The translations under genes and the position numbers were made by a program. Below are positions 33,244-43,800 of a stretch of 64,000 nt of DNA, piece by piece (the stretch's first letter is position 1; each line of letters begins with the position of its first letter). Origin of the DNA: Emiliania huxleyi CCMP1516 (taxonomy: Eukaryota; Haptophyta; Isochrysidales; Noelaerhabdaceae); NCBI RefSeq assembly GCF_000372725.1, contig NW_005200774.1:200533-264532 (forward strand). Reading direction: 5' to 3'. The notes below the pieces were generated by a model. The model made no database searches and had not been told where the DNA came from. It saw only the letters and a program-made list of their open reading frames with translations.

Positions 33244-34785
33244 ATGAGCGGCGCCATCCCAACCCGCCACGCCGACCTGGCTCGGGGCGACCTGGCCTGG
33301 CTGCGCGACTTCCTCTCCGGGCGGCGAACGCGCGGCACGTCGCTCGCGGCCCAGCTCGACGCGCGGAACGACACCGAGAAGCAGGACACGCTGCTCACCT
33401 GGGCCGCTCGGCACGGGCAGGCCGAGGCGGCGCGGCTGCTGCTTGAGGGCGGCGCGAGCGTGGAGGCGGCTGACAGCGGCGGCGCCACCGCGCTCCTCAT
33501 CGCGAGCGAGGAGGGCCACCTCGACTGCGTCCGGCTGCTCGTCGAGGCTGGCGCGGCGACCGACCGAGCAGACGCTGAAGGCTGCACGCCGCTGCTCATC
33601 GCGAGCCAGGAGGGCCAGCTCGAGATCTCCCGGCTCCTCGTCGAGGCCAACGCGGCGGTCGACCAGGCTGATGATGAAGGCACCACGCCGCTGAGTGCTG
33701 CGAGCTTGACTGGCGAGATCGAGTGCGCCCGGCTACTCCTCGAGGCTGGCGCGGCGGTCAACCAAGCGGATTCTGAAGGCCGCACGCCGCTGTACGTCGC
33801 GTGCCAGGAGGGCCACCTCGAGTGCGCCCGGCTGCTCCTCGAGGCCAGCGCAGCGGTGGCTCATGCAGACGCTGAAGGCCGCACGCCGCTGTTCGTTGCG
33901 TGCGAGAAGGGCCACCTCGAGATCGCCCAGCTGCTTCTCGAGACTGGCGCAGCGGTCAACCAGGCCCGCAACAGCGGCACCACGCCACTGTTCATGGCAA
34001 GCCAGCAGGGCCAGCTCGAGATCGTCCGGCTGCTTCTCGAGGCTGGCGCGGCGATCAACCAAGCCAAGCAGAACGGCGCCACGCCGCTGTACGTCGCGTG
34101 CTACAAGGGTCACCTCGAGGTCGCCAAGCTGCTCCTGGAGGCTGGCGCGGCGGTAAGCCAAGCCGCGGCGAATGGCGCCACGCCGCTGCACGTTGCGTGC
34201 CAGCAGGGCCACGTCGAGTGCGCCAGGCTGCTCCTCGAGGCTGGCGCGGCGATCGACCAGGCCGATGAGCAAGGCGCCACGCCGCTGTTCGCTGCGTGCC
34301 AGGACGGCCACCTCGAGGTCGCCAAGCTCCTCTCCTCCTACGGCGCCTCCCGCGCCGCTACGCCCTTCGGCACGCCCGAGGAGGTTGCAACCGAAGAAGG
34401 CCACGCCGACCTCGCCGTCTGGCTAGTCGCCAGCCGCGGCTGGACGCCGCTCGCGCACCTTGAGACCCTCACCGCCGCCCGCGCCACCTCCCTCCTGCGC
34501 AGCGGCGCAAGCTTGCACGAGGGCGAGCCGACGCCGCTGCGGCGCGCCGCGGGCGGCGAGGGCGAGGCGGCGGCGCTGGTCCGGCGGGCGGCGGCGCCGT
34601 GGTCGCCGGCAAGCCACTCGCTCTTCCCCGCGGCGGCCCGCGCGCGGGCGGCGCTCCTCGTCCTCTCGATCTACGAGATCCACGAGCGGTACCACCTCGA
34701 CTCGGCAGGAGCCACGAACGGCATCGCGGCGCTCGACTTTGGCCACTGCGTCTTGGGCTTCGCCATCACGCGCGAGACGCAGTAG
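33244..34785 (+). CDS. Ankyrin-repeat protein
   Basis: Single exon of 513 aa starting MSGAIPTRHADLARGD; the frame is open to 33088, and 33160 is an alternative ATG. About ten to eleven consecutive 33-residue ankyrin repeats run from residue 50 to 370, with the consensus G.TPL..A...GHLE.ARLLLEAGA and strong similarity between repeats at DNA level. The tail (PWSPASHSLFPAAARARAAL and following) resembles a C-terminal segment I have seen in other algal ankyrin proteins, but I give it no function. Ankyrin arrays mediate protein contacts; the partner is unknown. A second conserved frame after the stop, ending in LARTVLLHAVASEG, is present in both copies of the duplication and may be a spliced extension. 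Confidence 0.85.
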   Translation: MSGAIPTRHADLARGDLAWLRDFLSGRRTRGTSLAAQLDARNDTEKQDTLLTWAARHGQAEAARLLLEGGASVEAADSGGATALLIASEEGHLDCVRLLVEAGAATDRADAEGCTPLLIASQEGQLEISRLLVEANAAVDQADDEGTTPLSAASLTGEIECARLLLEAGAAVNQADSEGRTPLYVACQEGHLECARLLLEASAAVAHADAEGRTPLFVACEKGHLEIAQLLLETGAAVNQARNSGTTPLFMASQQGQLEIVRLLLEAGAAINQAKQNGATPLYVACYKGHLEVAKLLLEAGAAVSQAAANGATPLHVACQQGHVECARLLLEAGAAIDQADEQGATPLFAACQDGHLEVAKLLSSYGASRAATPFGTPEEVATEEGHADLAVWLVASRGWTPLAHLETLTAARATSLLRSGASLHEGEPTPLRRAAGGEGEAAALVRRAAAPWSPASHSLFPAAARARAALLVLSIYEIHERYHLDSAGATNGIAALDFGHCVLGFAITRETQ

Positions 34786-35060
34786 GGGAGTTGCAGTTGG
34801 TTCGCGCCCTCACGCTCACGGCCGACGGCGCTGTCTTTGAGTTGGCGCGCACCGTGCTGCTGCACGCGGTGGCGAGCGAGGGAGAAGAGTAGAGGACGCA
34901 CGACGGGACGGACGCTACCGCGCGGCTCCGTCGAGCTCGAGCTGCCGGCGTTGCACTGCTGGTGCTGCCGGCGTCGCGGTCGCATCCCCCTCGACACCCC
35001 CTCGACAGCGTTGGCGGGCCGGGACGTGTGTCGGTGTGCGGCCAGTTCCATCGTCCCTAG

Positions 35061-35469
35061 CGGTGCGAGGAGGCGGTGAGCAGCGAGTCGACCGGCGGCG
35101 GCGGGGACTTGAAGCGGTGTGTCGAACGGCTGGAGGCGAGCCTCGGCACGGCGACCGAGGGCAGCCTCGAGGAGCGGTTCGGCGCCATCGAGCGCTTGAT
35201 CGGGCCAGAGGCGGCAGAGGCGGCGGGGCTGCATCTGCCAGTCACCCAGCCGCTTGCTGCCGTCTCACTCGCCGACGCCGGCCTCGACACGGGGCGGCCG
35301 GACGATGGGGGGCGAGACCACGTGTATCGTGTGTTTCGCGAGAGTCAAGTCGCATGCGGCGGTTCCGTGCGGGCACTTGTGTGCTTGCGGGCCGTGCTCT
35401 GAGCTGATGCGAGAGTGCCCTTACTTTCGCGAGCCGGTGATGATGTGGATGGCCCCGCGTCTGGTCTAG
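35061..35469 (+). pseudogene. RING-finger protein exon with frameshift and a lost zinc ligand
   Basis: Frame one (from about 35061) reads LKRCVERLEASLG and LEERFGAIERLIGPEAAE up to DTGRPDDGG. The next frame continues ETTCIVCFARVKSHAAVPCG, HLCACGPCSELMRECPYF and ends at TAG 35467-35469. They would join if the G run near 35309-35314 had one G fewer. The RING spacing C-x2-C, C-G-H-x-C-x2-C, C-P is clear, but the last Cys is replaced by Phe (CPYF instead of CPYC). No in-frame ATG is visible, so a 5' exon or decay is implied. RING domains are usually E3 ubiquitin ligases. Confidence 0.6.
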
Positions 35470-35573
35470 TCCGCACCTGCCTGTGTCGAGCCTGTCTGCT
35501 ATGAGAGAGAGAATTCCTTTTCCCTGTAAACGGGACCCTGTCGGTGAAAGATCGGGCTTCCCAGTTGGCCTGA

Positions 35574-35954
35574 TTGATTGATAGAAAAGAGAAACCGGGC
35601 TCGGAGTGGACACCAACGCGGAGAGATGTGCTGACTCGATTTCTACTCGAATTCTTCTACCCCCACGACTCGGAACGCGAATGTGACAGGACCATCGGGT
35701 CCTTCAGCCACCAAAGCGGGATCACCCGAGAGCAGCTGAGCCTGCCTCTGGCCTCGCCTCCCTCTCCTTCAGGCATTCGTGGCATCCTATGGGTCGTCCA
35801 GAGTATCGACCTCTGGCTTGTCAGCCGCCCCACCGAGGGCACCATGAAGTACAGCGATCGCCATCTCGCTGGCCTCTTCGCAGGCCCCCCCGACCGCGTC
35901 GAACTCATCGGCGCGGGCTCTCTCGGCTACGGGACCGGCCCCAGCTTCGGCTAA
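35574..35954 (+). CDS. Hypothetical protein
   Basis: Open frame of 126 codons containing TRRDVLTRFLLEFFYPHD and GILWVVQSIDLWLVSRP. No domain is recognised, there is no leader, and GC3 is less biased than in neighbouring genes. It may be non-coding. Confidence 0.3.
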   Translation: MIDRKEKPGSEWTPTRRDVLTRFLLEFFYPHDSERECDRTIGSFSHQSGITREQLSLPLASPPSPSGIRGILWVVQSIDLWLVSRPTEGTMKYSDRHLAGLFAGPPDRVELIGAGSLGYGTGPSFG

Positions 35955-36061
35955 GGGCTAACAAGCTGCCGAGCCCAAATCACTGTGAGAGTCGTGATTT
36001 CTTGTTGGTCTTTAAAAATCTCTCTCTCCCAACGCGGTAGTGGTCGCAACAGGGACCGGAT

Positions 36062-36167
36062 CGTGTTTGTTATGACCCCCCCCAATGAACATACCAGTGA
36101 GGGAGGGCGAGACGATCGAGGGGTCCCGTACCACGCGGAATCGACCCTATCCAGTGCTCAAGTGCCT
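36062..36167 (-). repeat. Dispersed repeat family R1, copy 3
   Basis: Near-identical to copy 2, ending about 75 bp upstream of the start of the second MFS transporter gene. Confidence 0.85.
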
Positions 36168-36241
36168 ACAGGGACCGTATCCGGCACGAAGCTGGAAACC
36201 CTCTGCCTCGCTTCGCGCCGATTGATATGCGGAGCCGGCCC

Positions 36242-38803
36242 ATGACGACTCTTCGCCTGTTGTTGGTTGCTGCGGCGGCGGCATCGGCACTGCTACCCAG
36301 CCCGAGTCCGCTGCGGTCCCCTCCAACGACAGATGCAGCCCTTCGCGTTGCCACCAGCGGGTGCGCTGGAGAGGTGCGCCGTCGGGTGCCGGCGGTGACG
36401 GCTGTGTTGCCGCCGCCTCCGCCGCCCTCTGCGAGGCGCGATGGCCTGTTAGCACGGCTGGCGGACGGCGACGGCTGGCTCATCGCGCTCGTCGTCTTCG
36501 TACAGATGCTGTCCAACGCTCTGCTCACGCAGGCAGGCGGAGGCTGCTCAGGCGTGGACACGGAACGCGTCCATGACGCTTCTTTCTGACGTTTCCGCAG
36601 GCGGTGCCGAGCGCGCTGTACGCGCACCTTGGGCAGGATCGCGTCGCCACCGCCGCCGCCCTTGGCCGCATCTCCTCGAGCGCCGCGCTGCTCGACATCC
36701 TGGTCACAAGCGGCCGCAGACGTGCGGAGCCGACGCCTCAGGCGCGCCTCGGCAGCGGCTCGGCGCCGGTATTAGGTGACGCCGCAGCTCGGCCGGCTGT
36801 CGGACACGATCGGCCGCAAGCCGCTCCTCGTTGGCGCGCCCGCCCTCGCCCTCCTCTGCCGAGGCGTGGCCGCCTCGCGCCCGACGATTCGCGTGCTGGT
36901 GCGCGGCTGGCCTTGGGAGAGATGGGGGAGAGATGGGGGAGGTTTGGGCGGCTGGCGCGGGGCAGCAGCCCGGGCGGGGAAGGCTCTCTCACCACCCTCT
37001 CGAGGCGGCGGCTCGCAGGGGCGGCGTCCCGTGAGCAAGTCATCGTCAAGCTCCTCTCCCTCCTCCTCACCTCGACCTATATCTCCCCCATATCTCCCCA
37101 GGTGATCGTCAAGCTCCTCTCCCTCCTCCTCACCTCGACCTTCTCCGTCGCGCTGCGCGCCTCAATCGCAGACACACACCGCGACGACCCCGCCGCACTC
37201 ACCGGCAAGCTCGGCCTCGTCTCCGCCTCGGCAAGCCCCGCCCCTAGATGCGGAAGATCTCCCCAGATCTCCCCAGATCTCCCGAGATCTCCCCAGATCT
37301 CCTCCAGATCTCCCCAGATCTCCCCCAGATCTCCCCAGATCTCGAGGCCGGGGGCCGTGAAGGCGCCCTCGGCACGGCCTCCTCTGGTGCACAAGTAGGC
37401 CGGCGCCGCCTACTCTGTGGGGATGATCTCCCCAGATCTCACCAGATCTCACCAGATCTCAAGTAGGCCGGCGCCGCCTACTCTGTGGGGATGATCTCCC
37501 CAGATCTCACCAGATCTCACCAGATCTCAAGTAGGCCGGCGCCGCCTACTCTGTGGGGATGCTGCTCGGCGGAAGGCTGCTCTCCCGCTCCCTCCGCCTC
37601 CCCTACCTCGCCTCGGCCTCCCTCCTCGCCCTCCTCGTCCCGCTCGTCGCTGGCAGGGCGAACGAGACCCACCCGGCCGGCGCGCGATCGCCGCTGGCGC
37701 TCCGCCCTCCAGGCGCCCGCCCCGCCCGCCCCGCTGGCCGTTTGCGGCTCGTTTGCGGGTGGTTTGCGGGCTGGTTTGTGGGGTGGTTTGTGGGTGGTTT
37801 GTGGGTGATTTGTGGGGTGGTTTGTGTCGCCGAGATTCGACCGAGAGATCGCGAGAGATCGCCCGAGATCGCCCGAGATCGCCCGAGATCGCCCGAGACA
37901 CACCAGTCCGCCTCTCCAGGCTTCGGCTTCGTGCGCCTCTTCCGCAACGGCGTGGCGCTGCGCAGCCTCGCCTCCGTCTCCGCCCTGCACACCACCTCGA
38001 TGGCGATGGGAGACACGTGGCAGGTTATATACATCGAGCCTCTAGTCCACCCCTCGCTCTGCAGCTCAATGCACGCGTCCCGAGACACACGTCGCAGACA
38101 TCTGCCCGCCATCGGTCCATTCACTCATTCCTCAAGTCCTAAGGACACGTCGCGGGTCTTTGCCCGCGCGCTGCGGGGCTGGATTGAATTCATTGATGAA
38201 TGAAATTCATAGGTCTTTGCCCGCGAGCTGCGAGGCTGGGGCGTTGAGACGTGCGCATCGCCTCGTCGGCTCTCCTCCCCTCCCCTCCTCCCCTCCCCTC
38301 CTCCCCTCCCCTCCTCTCCCCCCCTCCCCTCCTCCCCTCCTCCNNNNNNNNNNNNNNNNNNNNNNNNNNNNNNNNNNNNNNNNNNNNNNNNNNNNNNNNN
38401 NNNNNNNNNNNNNNNNNNNNNNNNNNNNNNNNNNNNNNNNNNNCCCCACCGCCGCCGCCGCGTCACCTTCCCTTTCCCTGCCCGCCTCGGCGGTGACCCT
38501 CAGCGGTGGCGTGCCCCACGCCCCGCGCCCCGCCCGCCGGGCCAGGTGGTTGGCCCGACGCTATACGGCTACCTCTTCGGCCTCGGCTGCTCGGTGGGAG
38601 TGCCCGCCCTCCCCTTCCTCTTTGCCACCGCCGTCTCGCTCTCCGCCACCGCCCTCGTGCTCGCCTCGCCCTCGCACGTCTGGGACCCGCCACCGCAGCC
38701 TCCGGCCGCGCGTGACGCGGGCGGTGGCGGCGGCAGTGGCAGCGGCGATCTTGCTGCCGGGAGCGGCGGAGCCGGAGGCAGCGGGAGGGGCGGCGGAAGC
38801 TGA
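36242..38803 (+). CDS. MFS transporter (TetA-like), interrupted by an assembly gap
   Basis: Resolved exons are 36242-36532, 36601-36702, 36776-36898, 37102-37230, 37535-37652, 37920-38023, one starting at 38213, and 38546-38803. The leader (MTTLRLLLVAAAAASALLP) suggests organelle targeting. Membrane segments include WLIALVVFVQMLSNALLTQ, VIVKLLSLLLTSTFSVALR, GAAYSVGMLLGGRLLSR and VGVPALPFLFATAVSLSATA. The MFS loop signature PQLGRLSDTIGRKPLLVGA is intact across a junction. The substrate is unknown. One or more exons may be lost in the 100-N gap. Three introns contain copies of the exon that follows them (see findings). Confidence 0.8.
37393..37562 (+). repeat. Tandem repeat carrying an acceptor site and exon start
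   Basis: A unit of about 68 bp (AAGTAG, then GCCGGCGCCGCCTACTCTGT and CAGATCTCAC runs) occurs at 37393, 37461 and 37530. Only the third copy continues into MFS exon 37535-37652. Upstream, 37260-37350 is a run of CCAGATCTCC units. Confidence 0.9.
38344..38443. other. Assembly gap (100 N)
   Basis: Exactly 100 N within the second MFS transporter gene, between two low-complexity CTCC and CCG tracts. The true length is unknown. Confidence 1.
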
Positions 38804-39821
38804 GACGAGCCTGAGGATGCTGACGGTGACGAAAAAAAAATTTGCGTTTTACCTGCGAAAGACACTACTCTCCCCCCCCCGTCACTTGTCCCCCTTGGCG
38901 TGGCGCGCCTCTCCCCCAGCTCTCGGTATCGCGTACTGCACGAGGCTACTTTACCGTGGGCCCCGCCTGCGCGCTGGGGGTTCCCTGCCCTGTCGGGAAG
39001 CCTAGCTCTGAACCTGGGGTCGCTACCTAATGCGGGGCTCCTGGACGGGTGATGAAGTTCGCCTTGAATCTCTCGTCTCGCTTTCCCCCCTACTCGCGTC
39101 CATCGGGGGTACTCCCGTGCTTGGCTCTCTGATCTCCCCCCCCCCCCCCCCCTCCTTCCCTCTCCGGGATGAGAAGCGCGCTGCTGTCCCTAGAGTGGGG
39201 TCGGGTGTTGGGGGAATTGATTAGGCACCATGTTGTCCGCGGCCGCCCACGGACGATCGCCGGAGTGGGCCGAAGGACAGAGGCTTGCCTGCGTGGGGGC
39301 GCGCGGGCGCCCACTCAGGCTCGGCCTCCGTTGTCTCAGCCTTCAGTTCACCTCTCCTAGCGCCCGGTTTTGCGTGGCGACCTTCATTTCGGGGTCGAAG
39401 GTGCTACACACACTTGCCCCCTGGTGGTCTGGCACTCGGCGTTCTCCATCGGGGTGTTCGGCTGTTTTTGTTTTCGTTTTTCTTTTTGGGACCATTATAT
39501 GATTTCACTAGAGTACAGGCCGTTTGTCGTACAGACAGTGCGCACAGTACCGCGTGCGGCATGCGCGGGCTCGACGTGAGGCAGGCGACTGTCGCGGGGT
39601 GCGGGCTGCATCGCCGTGTGCACATGCACATGTACATGTGCCTTGCATGTGTGCTGTGTGCAGGCAGCAGGCAGACTGGACAGCGGAGACTGAACGGAGA
39701 TGGCGGAGCGCGCGCGCAGCGTGCCACGCGCGCGCCTCGTGCAGTGCAGGATCTGCGTCGTGTCAGGCGCGAGGCGGCAGGGGCGCAGTGCGGAGCACGC
39801 GGGCTGAATGTTCAGAACAGG

Positions 39822-39865
39822 CAGGGCTGCGGTGCAGTCTGCATGCAGACTGCACAGCAGCCCTG
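39822..39865. repeat. 44-bp palindrome
   Basis: The arms CAGGGCTGCGGTGCAGTC... and their reverse complement meet at GCATGC with no spacer, with a single mismatch per arm. It could extrude as a cruciform or fold as an RNA hairpin. Confidence 0.85.
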
Positions 39866-40542
39866 CTCGGGTAACGGAGCGCGTGCTCGGTGGCCTGCGC
39901 GCGCGGCGTGCCGCCGCGCGCGCCTCGCGGTGAAGCGTCTTGCCGGTCGCGTCGCGCTCCGGTGCGGTATGGTGCCTGAAGAAGGTGCAGGCGCTTGTGC
40001 AATGGGCGCAGACTGCAGTGAGGGGTGCACTGCGGCGCGCGCGTCGCGGCGTGAGTGGATATGCGGCTGTCTCTGGTGGTGCGAGAGGCGCGTGGCTGGT
40101 GCGGGCGGCTCGGGACGGCCATGGGGCGCCAGCACAGGGCTTGCGCACATGGCACAGCTCTGAAATGGCGCTGCGCGTGTTTGCGTGCGCGCGGGGACGT
40201 ACGCGCAGTTTTCACGCGGTGTGCGTGGAGAAGGGCATGAGAGGCGCCGGCCGCGCGTGTATTGGCGTGTGGGAGTGGTTCGGGTTGCCCGTAGGGCTGT
40301 AGATTCGCATGAGAGGCCTCCATGCGATGAGGTGGACCAATTCTCGAAAGAAAAGGCTGACAGTGACGAGAGTTGAGGTGTGTTGTGTGTGTGTGGGGGG
40401 GGGGGGTGAAGAAGTAGAAACGCAACGGACGACGCCGTGTTTTACTGAAAAAGTGATATCTGTAACACGCGAGACATACGCTCGACCGCTCGAGGCCTCG
40501 GGCGTCGGGGAGCTTGGGGCGCACACCGGACGCAGCGCGCTC

Positions 40543-40596
40543 CACATGCACATGCACATGCACATGCACATGCACATGCACATGCACATGCACATG
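40543..40596. repeat. (ACATGC)n microsatellite
   Basis: About nine hexanucleotide units. Because of its symmetry it reads similarly on both strands. Confidence 0.95.
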
Positions 40597-40848
40597 TATC
40601 GATGTCTATGTGGTAAAGCCGCAGGTAGTCTCGCACGCTCGGATCCGGACACTCCGGTCTCCCCTCGGGGGGCCTCGGGCCTCTCGCCCTCGGGCGAATA
40701 ACAGAGTGAGGACAGTGCCTGCGTCTAAACAAAACAGCCAGGGTAGGCGGAGAGGCCAATGTGCATCCATGTTGCATCAATGTCGTGCGCGCCCGCCTCC
40801 GCGCCGCGGTGCACCTCATCCACTTCAAATCGTCCGCCCTCTCGCGGC

Positions 40849-43800
40849 TCACGCCGCCCCGACCACCTCCACGCCCCAGCCGGGCAAAGCCGAGGCGCCC
40901 TCGGCCCGCGCGGCGGCGGGTGGGTTGGGCTGCTGGATCGGCGGGGCGCGGATCTCCACGACGTTTGGGGAGACGTGCCGAGGGACGACGTGCCTATGAT
41001 TATGGCCGGGGAGGGGTGGTCAGGGTGTGTGTGTGTTGTACGAGTTCTTTCTCGTGGGACGAGAGGGCGACGCACCGGCGTGCGGCGGAGCCGCTCTTGC
41101 AGACGAGGCGGTAGCAGACGACGAGGAGGGGAGTGGCGAGCATGCCTGTCGTTCCCCAGCCAACTCCGCAAGTGACTCGCGAGGGGCGCGTGTGTCAGGG
41201 GTGCGCACTGACTCTTGCGGCGCGGGAAGGGGGTGGAGGGGGGGGCAGGGAGGGCGCGAGAGAGGTAGGGGGGGGGGGGGGGGGGCACCCCCCCGGGCAA
41301 AAGGAAGCCGAGGGCGAACCCCCAACGGGGAGGGATTGTGGAGAGGCAAGCGAGTGCCCCCCCCCCGAGTAGGAAGCCCCCGGCAATGGCGCCGGCCCAA
41401 CCAAACTCCTCGTACACGGTGAGGGTGTCCAACGCGGCCGTCTCGGGAAGAAGCCCGCATGGGATCCTGCGGCCCTGCGGGTCGGGCACAAAAAACGCCC
41501 GGCCGGCAAAATCGGAAAGGGACCCCCCCGTCGTCACCTCGACCGAGCCGTTCGCCGCCCCGTCCGCCTACTAGCGTGAGGAGGCCCATTCATTGAGCGG
41601 CCGTCGCCTCCTCCGACTCGCTCGCCGGTCAGGGCGGCCGTCGCGACGTAGGCCACGGAGAGCCACGGGTCAGACGACACCTGCGGGCACCCGAGATTAC
41701 CCGAGGCTACCCGAGGCTACCCGAGGTTGCCCGAGGATACCCGAGCGTATGACCGAGCTCACCCGCGAGAGTGCGACGGGAGGGTGTGTGTGGGCGGAGG
41801 ACACACAAGAGCAACCCGGACAAGAGCAGAGCCTCTTTTGAAGAAGGAGTGGCCGAGGAGGAGGGCAGGCGACCAGATCTCGATCTCGGACCAGATCTCG
41901 GCACCTTGAAGTAGTGCCCGAGCACGAGGCTCTCGTCGGAGCAGGACGTGCCTGAGGTGAGGTCACGGGCAGGTAAACGCGAGCGTCCTCCCTTCCGGGG
42001 GGGAGTGAGCATCCCATCGCCGAAAGAGCAGCCCCGCGGCGTTGAGAGTGCAAAGCCCGGCGTGCGTGCGGTGGGGCGCGCGGCGCCCGCCTGCGTGGAC
42101 GTGGACGCCGCACGCGTTCTGCGCGTCCTGCGGTTCTCGGCACAGCGGGTCGACTCCTATTCACGCTCGGTCTCCGGCCGCTGTGGGCGCCTCTCTCCAT
42201 CGCCCACCCCCGGTGTCGCCTCGCGGCGGGTTCTAGCGCCGGTAAACGAGTAGTCGAACGTCAGCGTTGCCGGGCTTCCTCCCACCTAGAAGCGAATGCA
42301 TGGTTGATTCATGGACCAGAGCCCACTGTTCGAGGTACGGTAAGGGAAGGTAAGGTACTGTTCGACCGGCGCTGCCCCGTGTATTCAGCGCATCTCGCGT
42401 CAAGACGAGGGGAATGCAAGGGACACGAGCACCATACAGCGGACGAGCACCGCGGGACCTCTCACCGGTAGTCTCTCGATGGCTAGTCGGAATGTGGCGA
42501 CCCTTCCGCATCTAGCCTCCCCCGCGCCGCAAGCCGACTGACTTGGCCGGAGACGGACGCGAGCGGGCCGAAGTAGCCCGGGTAGGGGGCGAATCTGCTT
42601 GCGAAGAGCGGGAAGGCAGAGGGGATGAGGGCGGGCTGGTCGACGTCTGCGTACGTGTAGAGGCCGTTCGGCGCAAGAGGGGCCGGCTCGGCGACAGTGA
42701 CGACGAGCGTCTGCCCGTTGGCGCAGTGGTCGCCTGGAGGAGTGAGCACGAACAAGCTCTCTTCGCTGCTTCGCGAGACACGCACGACCCCCGGGGGCGC
42801 GGTCGCACCTTTTGTATGAAGGGCTGCGATCAATGACAATGGGTCGGCCAGCAGGCGGAGACCCCCTCTGGCGCAGCGGGTGCCGACGGAGCACGAGAGG
42901 AACCACTTGCCGACGCTGCGCGGCCGGAGGCGGAAGCCAACCGACGCGTCGATGCAGGCGAGGTCGGCGTCGTTCTCGCACCCTCCGCCGTGCTCTCGGC
43001 CCGCCAGCAGCCGGGCGCCCTCGTAGTCGCACGCGACGAGGGACTCTGCCGACGCAGGGACGGCCAGTGCGCTCACGTGTCACGAGAGAGGCAGGCTCCT
43101 TCCCCTCTGCCTCCGGTGCTAGCTCTTCCTGTAAGGTGGATCCTAAGGTGGATCCTGTGGTTGCCACGTGCGCCTGCAGACGGGTGAGCCCACACGTCGT
43201 GGTGTGTCGAGTAGCGGAAGACGAGCGTCGTGCCTAAGCAGCATTGAGTAGTATGATGTACTGTCGCATATTGTGGTGACGAGTAGCGGATGACGAACGT
43301 CTCGTGCCTATTCACCAGTGAGTAATGACTGAGTACTTGTCACGTCGCTCGAGGAGCCGGAGGAGCACCGCCGAGGCCGAGAGGGACGGTGATCGGCGCC
43401 AGCCCGCCCCCCTCCCGCCGGTGGCCGTGCGGCCGGACGCCGTGCGTGCCTATACTCTCGGACACCCTCTCGGCTGGCGTCGCGGCGACCTCGAGCCGCG
43501 CGGCCACGCCGCCGGTGCTAGATGGTGCTCTCCGTGGTGCTGGCACGTCTCTGGGTCGGAGACGTTGCAAGGGAAGACCTGCGACAAGTGAGGGAGGGAG
43601 AGGGGCACGGTGACGGAGCGTGCCCCCGACCCCCACCAGCCGGGAGTCACATGTGTGCTCTCCAGCGATTAAGGCCTGCGGGAGAGGCTTGCAGTACCCG
43701 GCGTCGTCGGTCCAGAGGGGGACCACCACCTCGCGCGGGGGCAGCGGCCGCTGCTCATGCGTGTGCACGACGAGGCGCTGCCTAATCAGGCACCACCGGC

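Larger units (their letters stand above)
38804..40848. other. Gene-poor interval
   Basis: No convincing exon on either strand. It contains homopolymer tracts (A9 near 38832, C run near 39137), a 44-bp palindrome at 39822-39865 and the ACATGC array at 40543-40596. Confidence 0.5.
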
